64,000 nucleotides of DNA from Azophilus sp965215035 (GTDB taxonomy: Bacteria; Pseudomonadota; Gammaproteobacteria; Pseudomonadales; Azotimanducaceae). The stretch is from positions 1,550,001 through 1,614,000 of the forward strand of contig OZ244040.1 in NCBI GenBank assembly GCA_965215035.1, written 5' to 3'. Shown here one piece after another: positions 24,306-32,891 of this stretch. The position numbers and the translations under genes are program-made. The notes beneath the pieces are model-generated. The model was given only the letters and a program-made list of their open reading frames with translations, was not told where the DNA came from and searched no databases. The first letter of the stretch is position 1; each line of letters starts with the position of its first letter.

Positions 24306-26386
24306 GCAAAACCGGGTGGCAACTCCCGCCGATAGGGCGGCAGGGAATCGAGCAACACGCGCCCGTAGCCTTTGGCGACCAAACGCCGGTCCAGAATCGT
24401 GATGCGCCCGTGGTCGCCCTCGTGGCGAATCAGGCGCCCGCTGGCCTGTACGAGCCGCATCGCCGCATCGGGAACGGAAATCTCGTAGAAGGCGTTGCGC
24501 CCCTGGGCTTCCGCCCACTCCATCATGGCCTGATCGATCGGGTCGTCGGGTACGGCGAAGGGCAGCTTGGCCAAAACCACATGACGGCAGTAATCGTCCG
24601 GTAGGTCGACGCCCTCGGCGAAACTCGCCAAGCCCAGCAGGTAGCTCGGTTGACCGGCATCGATGCGCTTGTGGTGCCGAGTCAGCAAGCGCTGTTTGGA
24701 ATGCTCGCCCTGGATCTGTAGCGCCTCGCCAAGGGAGTCCGGCAAGGTCGCCACGACGGCGTTGAGTTGCCGCCAGGAAGTGAACAGCACCAGGGCGCTG
24801 GCTTCCTCGGCCAGCAGTTCCGGCAGCAACTCCGCGATTTCAGCCGTATGCGCTTCTCGGTCGCGGGGGTCGGTGCGCATCTGCGGCACCCGCAGGACGG
24901 CGATATTCGGAAAATCGAATGGGCTCGGAATTCTGACACCCGCCACGCCGTCTATACCGGTGCGCTCGAAGAAGCGGTCGAAGCGGCCCACGGCCGTCAA
25001 AGTGGCGGAGGTGGCCACAGCGGCGAAGCTCCGCGACCATAGGCATTCCTGGAGCAACCGGCCGGGCTCGATGGGTGCGCTGACGAGTTCGATATCCTGG
25101 TCGGTTCGATTGGCCCAGCGGGCATGGTGAACCTCGACATCGTGCTCCGCCCCCGCCCCGGCATAGTCGTGGAGCAGGCTGCCGATGGCCGCGCCCCGGG
25201 CTTCCAGTTGACCGACTACCGGCAACCAGTCTTCCGCCTCGAAGGCCTTCCGCCAACTCAATTGGCCCTCGGCCGCCTGGCGCAGCAATTCCTGAACCCG
25301 CTGCACGGCTTTGCCCGTTGCGGCCAGCGGCACCCCGGCCGCCTCGGCGGCGCCGGCAATGCCCTCGTCAACCCGGCCAAGCGGGAAACGGCAGGTTGTT
25401 GGTCCGCCCCACCGCTCGGTGAATTCTAGGTCGGCCAACGCATCGCCAAGGTTGCGCATACCGGTTGTAAGCGCCTCGCTCTCGGCAGCGATTCGAGTCG
25501 CCAATTCCGTCAGTTCGGGTGGCCGTCCGAATCGTTGTGTCAGGGTTGCCGTGACGGTGTTGGCCTGATCCGCCCAGGCTGCCGTACCCTTAATCCAGGC
25601 CCTTGCCGCAAAATGCTGCTGTGTCTTGGTCGGCAGATGGTGGGCCTCGTCGATGATGACGATGCACTCCTCCGGGTCGGGCAGGATCAGGCCGCCACCT
25701 AGGCCGAGGTCCGCGAGCAACAGGTCTTGGTTGGCGACGATCACCCCTACACCGTCCAGTCGGCCGCGCGCCTTGAAGAACGGGCAAGCCTGGAAGAACC
25801 CGCAGCGATTGTTGATGCAGCCACGATGATCGGTGGTCACCCGGCGCCAGGCGTCGTTGTCGATACGGTCTGGCCAGCTATCCAACTCGCCGTCCCACCG
25901 TTCCGTCGAAAAGGCCTGCCACATCTGCCGATGGATTGCCTCGTGGTCCGCGGCATCGCCCTGCCCGCCGTCCAGGGTGGGCAGCTCCTCGGGTCGGTGC
26001 AGGCGTGCATCGAGGCGTCTCAGGCAGACGTAGCGCCCGCGTCCCTTGGCAAGTGCGAAATCGAATTCCAGGCCGGCGCGCTCCGCTAGGTCGGGCAGGT
26101 CGCGCAGGACAATCTGCTCCTGCAGCGCCACGGTGGCGCTTGCGATAACCAGGGTTTTGTCGAGCGCCTCGGCAATGGGAATGGCCGCCAGGCAGTAGGC
26201 CGCCGTCTTGCCCGTGCCGGTGCCGGCTTCGATTACGGCGACCCGCGGCGGCGGGCCGGTGCAGGCGCGGGCGATAGCGGCAATCATCTCCCGCTGGCCG
26301 CGGCGGGGCTGAAAGTCGCGCGATGCAAGCCAGGTGCTGTAGGCGTCCTGGATGCGGCTTTTCAGCTTGTTGGTAAGCAGGTTCAT
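24302..26386 (-). CDS. dinG: DinG-like XPD-family ATP-dependent DNA helicase
   Basis: The 694-residue protein has helicase motif I EAGTGTGKTAAY (Lys60), the DEAH box IIDEAHHL and the late motif LVQASGRLIRHEGDHG. Four cysteines sit between motifs I and II (YVCLRR, RGCINNRCGFFQACPF), the set that binds the 4Fe-4S cluster in DinG. DinG resolves R-loops and unwinds 5'-overhang DNA during repair. Its own promoter must lie in the repeat-rich 350 bp upstream. The length agrees with the family. Confidence 0.92.
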   Translation of the reverse strand: MNLLTNKLKSRIQDAYSTWLASRDFQPRRGQREMIAAIARACTGPPPRVAVIEAGTGTGKTAAYCLAAIPIAEALDKTLVIASATVALQEQIVLRDLPDLAERAGLEFDFALAKGRGRYVCLRRLDARLHRPEELPTLDGGQGDAADHEAIHRQMWQAFSTERWDGELDSWPDRIDNDAWRRVTTDHRGCINNRCGFFQACPFFKARGRLDGVGVIVANQDLLLADLGLGGGLILPDPEECIVIIDEAHHLPTKTQQHFAARAWIKGTAAWADQANTVTATLTQRFGRPPELTELATRIAAESEALTTGMRNLGDALADLEFTERWGGPTTCRFPLGRVDEGIAGAAEAAGVPLAATGKAVQRVQELLRQAAEGQLSWRKAFEAEDWLPVVGQLEARGAAIGSLLHDYAGAGAEHDVEVHHARWANRTDQDIELVSAPIEPGRLLQECLWSRSFAAVATSATLTAVGRFDRFFERTGIDGVAGVRIPSPFDFPNIAVLRVPQMRTDPRDREAHTAEIAELLPELLAEEASALVLFTSWRQLNAVVATLPDSLGEALQIQGEHSKQRLLTRHHKRIDAGQPSYLLGLASFAEGVDLPDDYCRHVVLAKLPFAVPDDPIDQAMMEWAEAQGRNAFYEISVPDAAMRLVQASGRLIRHEGDHGRITILDRRLVAKGYGRVLLDSLPPYRRELPPGFA

Positions 26387-26410
26387 CGCGCCGCTAGCTT
26401 ACCTTGAAAG

Positions 26411-26530
26411 TAGCCCGCGGAGCGCGGCCCCCCGGCCCAGGATGTGGCAACACCGCGATCCAGGCCGGGAAGCCACATCTGGCCGCCCCGCGTAGCGCGG
26501 CTCTCCGGCCTAGGATGTCGCGACCGCCCG
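26411..26530. repeat. Two ~39-bp direct repeats upstream of dinG
   Basis: CCCGCGGAGCGCGGCCCCCC and CCCCGCGTAGCGCGGCTCTC, each followed by CGGCC(C/T)AGGATGT, lie about 75 bp apart. No gene is present here. Confidence 0.6.
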
Positions 26531-26593
26531 GCTAGGCAGGCCCACGCTGTTCGAGGGGCTGCGGATACCGGGGGCTCGGGCGGCCCGCATGGC

Positions 26594-26750
26594 CCGGCAA
26601 GTCAATCAACCGCCCGGGCAGGTCAATCGCCGCCCGCTAATCCTCGATGTGGAGACCGACGACGCTCGGCAAGTCAATCGCCCACCCCGGCAGGTCAAGC
26701 GATCGGCCTGACAAGGCAAGCAACCGATCCGGCAAGTCAATCAACCGGCC
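26594..26750. repeat. 21-bp tandem repeat array overlapping a gene end
   Basis: Units such as CCGGCAAGTCAATCAACCGCC recur at 26594, 26615, 26666, 26687, 26708 and 26729 with exact 21-bp spacing inside the two blocks. One minus-strand frame reads seven-residue repeats like DLPGRLI. The last unit overlaps the 3' end of the cyclic-nucleotide-binding gene. Confidence 0.85.
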
Positions 26751-27633
26751 AGGCATCGAAGCCCTTTTGGGTGAGTATGAAGGTGGCCAGCGCCCGCTCC
26801 CGCAGCCCGCCGCCGACCACATGATAGCGGTGCCCGGGGTCGAGCGAGGGGATGGTTTCGCGCAACCGCGCGAGCGTGCCCTCCTTGTCCAGGTCGATGG
26901 GTACGCCCTCTGCGCCGCCCTTGACGAATCGCACCAGGTTGTCGGCAAGCAGCGCGGTGAAACGGTCTTTGGGCAGCCGCAGTACCGCACCCGGCTTGGT
27001 GGCCACAACCGTGGCGTTGCGCCGGGCGTTCATCAGCAGCGCATCTTCGCCGAAAAAGTCGCCGGGGCCCAGGTGCGCCACAGTCTGCCCGCGCCGCCGC
27101 ACCGCCGCATGCCCGGTTTTTAGCACGAAGAAGTCGTGCGCCGCGGTGCCCTCCACCACCAGCCGCTCGCCGGCTTGGAAGTCTCGTTCATCAAGGGCAC
27201 TCAGAAGCTGCTGCCAGATACCGGCATCCAACCGTTTGAGCAGCGGCGAGTTCATAAACCGTCGCTGCCAATCCTCCCCCTCGCCGACCGCCGGGTTCGC
27301 TTGGGCTGTGTCGAGCAGGAAGGCGATGGGTGCCGTGTCCACATGCAGCAGGCGCGCCTCGCCCAGGGTGTGCATGGCTTCGCAACCCGGGTACAGGGGC
27401 GAGCGCACCTCCGGCGATTGCGCTTGGATATCCCTAGCCGGGGAGAACAGGCGCACGGTTCCCCGAACCAGGTAGTACCGGCCGCCCAGCCTGCGCCCGG
27501 GCCGCAGCAACCAGCGCTCGGCGGGAACGGTGAGTATCCGGCTGTAGCGGGCGGCCTCGGTGAGTTCAGCGGGGCCCATGGTCTGAAACGGGTCAAAACG
27601 CTTGAGCGTCTTCTCCAGCATGCCGGTGAGCAT
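26737..27633 (-). CDS. Cyclic nucleotide-binding domain protein with rhodanese-like tail
   Basis: The 298-residue protein has a weak N-terminal cNMP-like beta barrel (YYLVRGTVRLFSP, about 52-64). A better second one follows (ERLVVEGTAAHDFFVLKTGHAAVRR, then LGPGDFFGEDALLM, about 160-215). The C-terminus (GVPIDLDKEGTLARLRETI to FILTQKGFDAW) looks like the end of a rhodanese domain. Its active-site cysteine is missing, with VVGGG in its place, and the last few residues appear cut off by the 21-bp repeat array. A sensory or regulatory role is likely, but no DNA-binding domain is present. It is downstream of purD on the same strand. Confidence 0.75.
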   Translation of the reverse strand: MLTGMLEKTLKRFDPFQTMGPAELTEAARYSRILTVPAERWLLRPGRRLGGRYYLVRGTVRLFSPARDIQAQSPEVRSPLYPGCEAMHTLGEARLLHVDTAPIAFLLDTAQANPAVGEGEDWQRRFMNSPLLKRLDAGIWQQLLSALDERDFQAGERLVVEGTAAHDFFVLKTGHAAVRRRGQTVAHLGPGDFFGEDALLMNARRNATVVATKPGAVLRLPKDRFTALLADNLVRFVKGGAEGVPIDLDKEGTLARLRETIPSLDPGHRYHVVGGGLRERALATFILTQKGFDAWPVD

Positions 27634-27684
27634 GCCCGGGGCGGCAGGCTTCCGGTAGGCGTTAACGCCCCGGCACGCTGTAGG

Positions 27685-28971
27685 TCAATTGCCCTGTTCG
27701 CGGGCCAGGGCGCGATAGCCGATATCCGTGCGGTGGTATGCGCCCTGCCAGGAGATGCCGGCAACGCCGGCGTATGCCCGGCGCTGGGCCTCGGTGACAT
27801 CATCGCCTAGGGCAACCACGCAGAGCACCCTACCGCCGCTGGTTACCACCGTGCCCTCGTCGTAGCGGGTGCCGGCATGGAACGCCTTGCTGTCGCCGCC
27901 AAGGCTCGTTAGTCCGGCTATCGCCGCGCCCTTGGCGTAGCTGCCTGGATACCCCCCAGATGCCATTACCACGCCAAGCGCGACCCGCGGGTCCCAGTCG
28001 AGAACTGCCCCGTCGAGGCGTCCCTCCAGCGCGGCTAGGCACAGCGCCGGCAGGTCGGAGCGCAACCGCATCATTACGGGCTGGGCCTCCGGGTCGCCGA
28101 ACCGGCAATTGAACTCGATGACCCTGGGCGAGCCGTCCGGGGCGATCATAAGCCCCGCGTACAGAAAGCCGACATAGGGCGAACCCTCCGCCGCCATGCC
28201 CGCCATGGCCGGCTCGATGATCTCCCGAAGGATGCGTCCACCGACAGCATCGGTTACAACCGGTGCCGGAGAATAGGCACCCATGCCCCCGGTGTTGGGG
28301 CCCCGGTCGCCGTCGTAGGCCGCCTTGTGGTCTTGGGAACTGGCGAACGGCAGCGCGGTCTGGCCGTCGCAAAGGCAGATGAAGCTAGCCTCTTCACCGG
28401 TAAGGAATTCCTCGATCAGAACGCGCCGGCCGGCGTCACCGAAGGCATCCCCTGAGAGCATGCTGTCAACCGCCGCTAGGGCGTCCGCTATGGAGTGGGC
28501 GACCGTCACCCCCTTGCCGGCAGCCAGGCCGTCCGCCTTGACGACGATGGGCGGTTGTTGCGCCTCGACATAGGCCCTGGCGCTGGCCAGGTCGCTGAAC
28601 GATTGCGAAGACGCGGCGGGGATGCTGTGGCGTTGCATGAAATCCTTGGCGAATGCCTTGGAGCCCTCCAGACGGGCTGCCGCCCGGCCCGGGCCGAAAC
28701 AGCGCAGACCCCGCTCGGTGAAATATTCCACAATGCCCGCCACCAGCGGTGCCTCCGGGCCGACGATGGTGAGGCCGATGCCCCGCTGTTCGGCAAAGTC
28801 GGCCAAGGCGGGAAAATCGTCGCCGTCGATGGCGATGTTTTCCACCTTCGGCTCGACCGCGGTGCCGGCGTTGCCCGGTGCGACGTAGACGCGGTGTACG
28901 CTCGGGCTCTGGCTGGTCTTCCAGGCCAGTGCGTGTTCCCGTCCTCCCGAACCAATTATCAAAACTCGCAT
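27685..28971 (-). CDS. purD: Phosphoribosylamine-glycine ligase (GAR synthetase)
   Basis: The 428-residue protein starts MRVLIIGSGGREHALAWK and includes VGPEAPLVAGIVEYF, GPGRAAARLEGSKAFAKDFM, the ATP-grasp segments VVKADGLAAGKGV and VLIEEFLTGEEASF, and DHKAAYDGDRGPNTGGMGAYSP. All are standard PurD motifs and the length is normal. It makes glycinamide ribonucleotide in purine synthesis. Its start lies 8 bp from the purH stop, as in the purHD operon of related bacteria. Confidence 0.98.
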   Translation of the reverse strand: MRVLIIGSGGREHALAWKTSQSPSVHRVYVAPGNAGTAVEPKVENIAIDGDDFPALADFAEQRGIGLTIVGPEAPLVAGIVEYFTERGLRCFGPGRAAARLEGSKAFAKDFMQRHSIPAASSQSFSDLASARAYVEAQQPPIVVKADGLAAGKGVTVAHSIADALAAVDSMLSGDAFGDAGRRVLIEEFLTGEEASFICLCDGQTALPFASSQDHKAAYDGDRGPNTGGMGAYSPAPVVTDAVGGRILREIIEPAMAGMAAEGSPYVGFLYAGLMIAPDGSPRVIEFNCRFGDPEAQPVMMRLRSDLPALCLAALEGRLDGAVLDWDPRVALGVVMASGGYPGSYAKGAAIAGLTSLGGDSKAFHAGTRYDEGTVVTSGGRVLCVVALGDDVTEAQRRAYAGVAGISWQGAYHRTDIGYRALAREQGN

Positions 28972-28979
28972 GGATTCCT

Positions 28980-30530
28980 CTAGTGCCGAAAGTGGCGAAT
29001 ACCGGTAAACACCATGGCCATGCCCCGTTCATTGGCCGCCTCGATGACCTCTTGGTCGCGCATCGACCCGCCCGGCTGTATGACCGCCGTTATTCCCTCG
29101 GCCGCGGCCGCGTCGATGCCATCCCGAAACGGGAAGAACGCATCGGAGGCCATTACCGCCCCGGCCACCGCCAAGCCCTCTTCCTGCGCCTTTAGAGCGG
29201 CGATGCGGGCGCTAACCACCCGGCTCATCTGCCCGGCGCCGACGCCGATGGTGCGCCCCCGCCTGGCGTAGACGATGGCGTTGGACTTCACGAACCAGGC
29301 GACCCGCCAGGCAAACAGCAGATCGCGCATCTCCTCATCGTTCGGGGCCCGCTCGGTGACGGTGCGTAGCGCTGCTTCGTCTAGGCAGTGGTCGTCCGCG
29401 GTCTGGGCCAAAAGCCCCCCGCCCACTTTCTTGAGGTCGAGCCCGCCACCCGGCCCGGCGAGCGGCCCGCAGGCGAGCAGCCGCACGTTCTTTCTGGTTT
29501 TGGCGGCTTGCACCGCGGCGGCGCTCACCGTTGGCGCCGCAATCACTTCGACGAACTGCGCATCCAGAATGGCCGCCAGTAGCTTAGCGTCGAGTTCCCG
29601 GTTGAACCCCACGATGCCGCCGAATGCCGAAGTCGGGTCGGTGGTGAAGGCGCGGTGGTAGGCCTCCGCCGCATCCGTGCCCAGGGCGACGCCGCAGGGG
29701 TTGGCGTGCTTGACGATGACACAGGCGGGCCCGTCAAACACACCGACACAGCGCAGGGCCGCGTCGGTGTCGGCGACATTGTTAAACGAAAGCGCCTTCC
29801 CCTGAAGCTGCCGGGCGGCGGCAACCGTCCCGGTGGCGGCGTTCTCTTCCACATAGAAGGCGGCACTCTGATGGGGATTTTCGCCGTAGCGCATATCTTG
29901 GCGCTTGCTGTAGCCAAGCCTCAGATGTTCGGGCAGGGGTTCGCCGCCGGCTAGGTATCCCGCCACCAGGCGGTCATAGTCGGCGCTATGGCGGAACGCC
30001 TTGGCCGCCAGACGCCGGCGTAGCTTGGCGTTGGCGTCACCCGATCGCAGGGCGGCAATGACCTCGCCGTAGTCGGCGGGGTCGGTCACCACCAGCACAT
30101 CCCCATGGTTCTTGGCCGCGGCGCGCAGCATGGCGGGGCCGCCGATGTCGATGTTTTCCAAGGCGAGCTCTTCCGTGCAGTCGGGGCGGGCGATGGTTGC
30201 CGCGAATGGGTAGAGATTGACCACCACCACATCGATGGGCTCGATGGCGTGTTGCCGCAGTGCCTCGTCGTCGACGCCGCGGCGCGCCAGAATGCCCCCG
30301 TGCACCCTTGGATGCAGCGTCTTCACCCGCCCATCCATCAATTCCGGAAACCCGGTGTAGGCGGCGACTTCCATGACCGGCACACCGGCCCCGGCGATGA
30401 CCCCGAAGGTGCCGCCGGTGGATAGCAGGGCGAAGCCGAGTTCGTGCAGGGCGCGGGCCAGTTCCGCGACCCCGGTTTTGTCCGACACGCTGATAAGGGC
30501 CCGTGCCCGCCGCCCGCCAGGTTCACTCAT
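28980..30530 (-). CDS. purH: Bifunctional AICAR transformylase/IMP cyclohydrolase
   Basis: The 516-residue protein has the N-terminal IMP cyclohydrolase domain (ALISVSDKTGVAELARAL; GRVKTLHPRVHGGILARR). The C-terminal transformylase domain has the catalytic KHANPCGVA region and AFGGIVGFNRELDAKLL. It performs the last two steps of IMP synthesis. Length and order are normal. It begins 8 bp after the truncated zinc-ribbon gene, whereas in Pseudomonas-like relatives dusB and fis lie between. Confidence 0.98.
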   Translation of the reverse strand: MSEPGGRRARALISVSDKTGVAELARALHELGFALLSTGGTFGVIAGAGVPVMEVAAYTGFPELMDGRVKTLHPRVHGGILARRGVDDEALRQHAIEPIDVVVVNLYPFAATIARPDCTEELALENIDIGGPAMLRAAAKNHGDVLVVTDPADYGEVIAALRSGDANAKLRRRLAAKAFRHSADYDRLVAGYLAGGEPLPEHLRLGYSKRQDMRYGENPHQSAAFYVEENAATGTVAAARQLQGKALSFNNVADTDAALRCVGVFDGPACVIVKHANPCGVALGTDAAEAYHRAFTTDPTSAFGGIVGFNRELDAKLLAAILDAQFVEVIAAPTVSAAAVQAAKTRKNVRLLACGPLAGPGGGLDLKKVGGGLLAQTADDHCLDEAALRTVTERAPNDEEMRDLLFAWRVAWFVKSNAIVYARRGRTIGVGAGQMSRVVSARIAALKAQEEGLAVAGAVMASDAFFPFRDGIDAAAAEGITAVIQPGGSMRDQEVIEAANERGMAMVFTGIRHFRH

Positions 30531-30537
30531 GGTCGGG

Positions 30538-30951
30538 TCATTCCAGATACCCCAAGACTTGTAGCACCAACACCAGGGCCGCGACGACCAGGCCCCAGCG
30601 GACCCATAGACCCTGCGGGGGTGCCGGTGATTCCCGCCGTTCCCCTCCGCCGTGGGTCGTGCCCCGGCCTGCCTTCGTTGGGTGCGCGAATGGGTCGTCG
30701 GCTTTCCCGCCCTGGTCTTTCCGGTCGGTATCCGCCGTGCCGCCGTCGGGGCCCGGGTTGTCGTTGGATAGGTACTCTGTGCCCAGAAAGACGTTCAGGC
30801 ACGCCCCGCAACGCACACGCCCTCCGGCCTGGTCAAGCTGGCTCTCGGTTATGTGAAAACCTGTGCCGCAGTCTGGGCATCGTGTCACCACTTGCGACTC
30901 CACAACCCGTGCCGTCGGTGGGGCCCGCATTCCGCCCCCCTTAGTTCCCAC
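30538..30951 (-). CDS. Zinc-ribbon (MJ0042-type) membrane protein, truncated DUF3426 relative
   Basis: The 137-residue protein carries the zinc-ribbon TRCPDCGTGFHITESQL with a second pair in RVRCGACLNVF. A charged linker and a single C-terminal transmembrane helix (WGLVVAALVLVLQVLGYLE) follow. In the related operon this position is held by a longer protein with a periplasmic DUF3426 domain after the helix; here the stop comes at the end of the helix, so that domain is absent. The true start may be an internal one close to the ribbon. Its position between accB and purH is conserved. Confidence 0.75.
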   Translation of the reverse strand: MGTKGGGMRAPPTARVVESQVVTRCPDCGTGFHITESQLDQAGGRVRCGACLNVFLGTEYLSNDNPGPDGGTADTDRKDQGGKADDPFAHPTKAGRGTTHGGGERRESPAPPQGLWVRWGLVVAALVLVLQVLGYLE

Positions 30952-30979
30952 GGCGTTGGCGAAACAACGGGGCTGGACG

Positions 30980-31387
30980 TTAGCCGATATGAAAGAGCCC
31001 CTGTCCCTTGGCGACGGGTTCGCCGTCGGTCACCAGTGCCTCGATAACCACGCCTTCCACCTCCGACGGGATCTCGTTCATCATTTTCATGCTCTCGATG
31101 ATGCACAGGGTTTCGCCCACCGACACGGTCGTGCCGGGGCCCACAAAGGGTGCTGCGCCCGGTTCCGGCGCGGTGTAGAAGGTTCCCGCCATGGGTGCCC
31201 GGGCAGTGGCGGCGCGGGTTGATTGCGCAGGGACGGTTGGGGTTGGCGGCCTGGATTCCGGCCCGCCCGGCACCCCGGCGGGCGGGCGCGCGATACGCAC
31301 CGACTCATCGCCCTTGTGCACTTCGAGTTCCGAGATGCCGGATTCCTCCACCAGCTCGATGAGCTTCCTTATCTTACGCAAATCCAT
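30980..31387 (-). CDS. accB: Biotin carboxyl carrier protein of acetyl-CoA carboxylase
   Basis: The 135-residue protein starts MDLRKIRKLIELVEESG and has the Pro/Ala-rich linker and the biotinyl domain with IIESMKMMNEI, in which Lys is biotinylated. GLFHIG ends the domain in the usual way. It carries carboxyl groups for malonyl-CoA formation. It follows aroQ, as usual, but the biotin carboxylase gene accC, normally immediately downstream, is absent: only 28 bp separate it from the zinc-ribbon gene. Confidence 0.95.
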   Translation of the reverse strand: MDLRKIRKLIELVEESGISELEVHKGDESVRIARPPAGVPGGPESRPPTPTVPAQSTRAATARAPMAGTFYTAPEPGAAPFVGPGTTVSVGETLCIIESMKMMNEIPSEVEGVVIEALVTDGEPVAKGQGLFHIG

Positions 31388-31527
31388 TATTGCCGCCGCT
31401 GGCCCGCATGGGGCTCACACTGCCTACCGGAAACCATCGATGCGGCTGGCTCCCCGGCCGGCACGGGGCTCATCGCGTTCGAGTTCCCGTGCGCGCCGCC
31501 TGTACCGCCCATGTCCATTATTGCCGC
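31384..31527. repeat. Short direct repeat between aroQ and accB
   Basis: TCCATTATTGCCGCC occurs at the accB start (about 31384-31398) and again at about 31513-31527, suggesting a small duplication of the accB 5' end. Nothing else is evident in the 202-bp aroQ-accB gap. Confidence 0.5.
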
Positions 31528-31589
31528 CATTTAAGTTTCTGCCCGCACTCCCTACCCGCCAGAGCATGGATTCCGCGGCCTCGCTGCCT

Positions 31590-32051
31590 TTATGCCTGCT
31601 TCCCCGCATCCATCTGTTCGACCTCTGCCATGGCCGCCTGAAGCGCGAACTCATAGCCCCGGGCACCGCAGCCGGAAATGACCGCCCGGGCAATCTCGCT
31701 CAAATAGGAGGTGCGCCTGAACTCCTCCCGTGCCTGTACATTGGAAAGGTGAATCTCGATGAATGGGATGTCAACGCCGAGCAGGGCGTCGCGCAGCGCG
31801 ATACTGGTGTGGGTGAAGGCGCCGGGGTTGATGACGATGAAGCTCACTCCCTCGGTTCGCGCCTGGTGGATGCGCTCGATTAGCGCCTGTTCACCATTCG
31901 ACTGCATGCTGGTCAGCTCGTGTCCGGCCTCAGCCGCCAGCGCCGCTAGGCGGGCGTCGATGTCGGCCAGGGTATCGGTGCCATAGATCTCGGGCTCGCG
32001 GCTGCCGAGCAGATTCAGATTGGGGCCATGCAATACCAACAGCTTTGCCAT
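31590..32051 (-). CDS. aroQ: Type II 3-dehydroquinate dehydratase
   Basis: The 153-residue protein opens MAKLLVLHGPNLNLLGSREP with the catalytic Tyr in IYGTD. It continues with SNGEQALIERIHQA, VINPGAFTHTSIALRDAL and IEIHLSNVQAREEFRRTSYL. These are the full type II DHQase signatures and the length is normal. It dehydrates 3-dehydroquinate in the shikimate pathway. It heads the accB/purHD gene string; a MITE lies just upstream. Confidence 0.97.
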   Translation of the reverse strand: MAKLLVLHGPNLNLLGSREPEIYGTDTLADIDARLAALAAEAGHELTSMQSNGEQALIERIHQARTEGVSFIVINPGAFTHTSIALRDALLGVDIPFIEIHLSNVQAREEFRRTSYLSEIARAVISGCGARGYEFALQAAMAEVEQMDAGKQA

Positions 32052-32161
32052 GCGCCAACTCTCCTATCCCGGTGGCGACTCTCGATGAACCGGCTCTATC
32101 CGCTACTTGCCGCGATTTTCATGTTTCGGGGTTGCCAAGGCAACAGACCGTAAGCGCTGGC

Positions 32162-32246
32162 AGTGTATCAGTTTGAATCCCGGCCCTGCCGAATCACCTG
32201 TGTGCCGTGCCCTTGCTCGATCCACAGATGCAAACTGATACACCAC
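32162..32246 (-). mobile_element. MITE type B, copy 3, between aroQ and the dsbD fragment
   Basis: Ends GTGTATCAGTTTGAATCC and CAAACTGATACACCACC enclose the same interior as copy 1, inverted. It lies where the missing DsbD domains would be. The 230-bp gap holds nothing else I recognise. Confidence 0.85.
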
Positions 32247-32281
32247 CTAAGCGCTTAGCAGAACGCGGGTATTCCTAGCGG

Positions 32282-32764
32282 CTATTCGATGTCTTTGGGG
32301 GCGACGGTGCCGGTGCCCGGCTCGACCGTTACCCAGCGGGTTTGCGGCGGGTAGCATAACCCGGCATCGGCACAGCCCTGGTAGCTGATGCCGACCTCCA
32401 ATGGTCCAGGCGCGGCCCGCACCGGCACCCGCGCCTGGGCGTTGTGATAGTACACTTCCACCGCGCCGAAATATTCGTCCACCTTCGGCTTCCCCGGCGG
32501 TATCTCCGGTTCGCCCAATCGGGTGCCGTCTGCTTCGCCGACCTTGAAACCGAACCTGTGCCGGTACAGGTAATAGCCGTCCGCAATCGCCCAGCGCACC
32601 GACAGGGCGCCATCGCCATCGACCTGGGCAGACAGTGCGAACGCCTCGTCCACGGGCAGGAACTCAGGCGCTTCCCCCAGCCAACCCCGTTCCGCGGCAT
32701 GGCTTGGCGCTGCAAGGGCCAGCACGCCCAATGCCAGAATCAGCCGATTTCTTCCACTGCCCAT
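32282..32764 (-). CDS. Stand-alone DsbD N-terminal (alpha) domain, truncated DsbD
   Basis: The 160-residue protein has a signal peptide (MGSGRNRLILALGVLALAAPSHAA) and the DsbD alpha domain: FALSAQVDGDGALSVRWAIADGYYLYRHRF, then the redox pair in YQGCADAGLCYPPQTRWV. Full DsbD is near 570-600 residues and continues into eight membrane helices and a thioredoxin domain. Here the stop follows the alpha domain directly. Without the beta domain it cannot receive electrons from the cytoplasm unless another protein supplies it. It occupies the place of dsbD upstream of aroQ in Pseudomonas-like operons. Confidence 0.85.
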   Translation of the reverse strand: MGSGRNRLILALGVLALAAPSHAAERGWLGEAPEFLPVDEAFALSAQVDGDGALSVRWAIADGYYLYRHRFGFKVGEADGTRLGEPEIPPGKPKVDEYFGAVEVYYHNAQARVPVRAAPGPLEVGISYQGCADAGLCYPPQTRWVTVEPGTGTVAPKDIE

Positions 32765-32827
32765 ACCAAGCCCCCCGGTTCAATATCGGTCAAGACGCCA
32801 AGCGCTGCGCCTATTCTACAACCTGTC

Positions 32828-32891
32828 CCGGTGGTGGAAACAGATTGGAGATGCCAAACTGATCCGGTGCTGGAAACAGATCAGAGATGCC
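32828..32891. repeat. 36-bp direct repeat upstream of the lipoprotein gene
   Basis: CCGGTGGTGGAAACAGATTG (32828) and CCGGTGCTGGAAACAGATCA (32864) are each followed by GAGATGCC. The second copy runs into the start codon of the lipoprotein gene. Confidence 0.7.
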
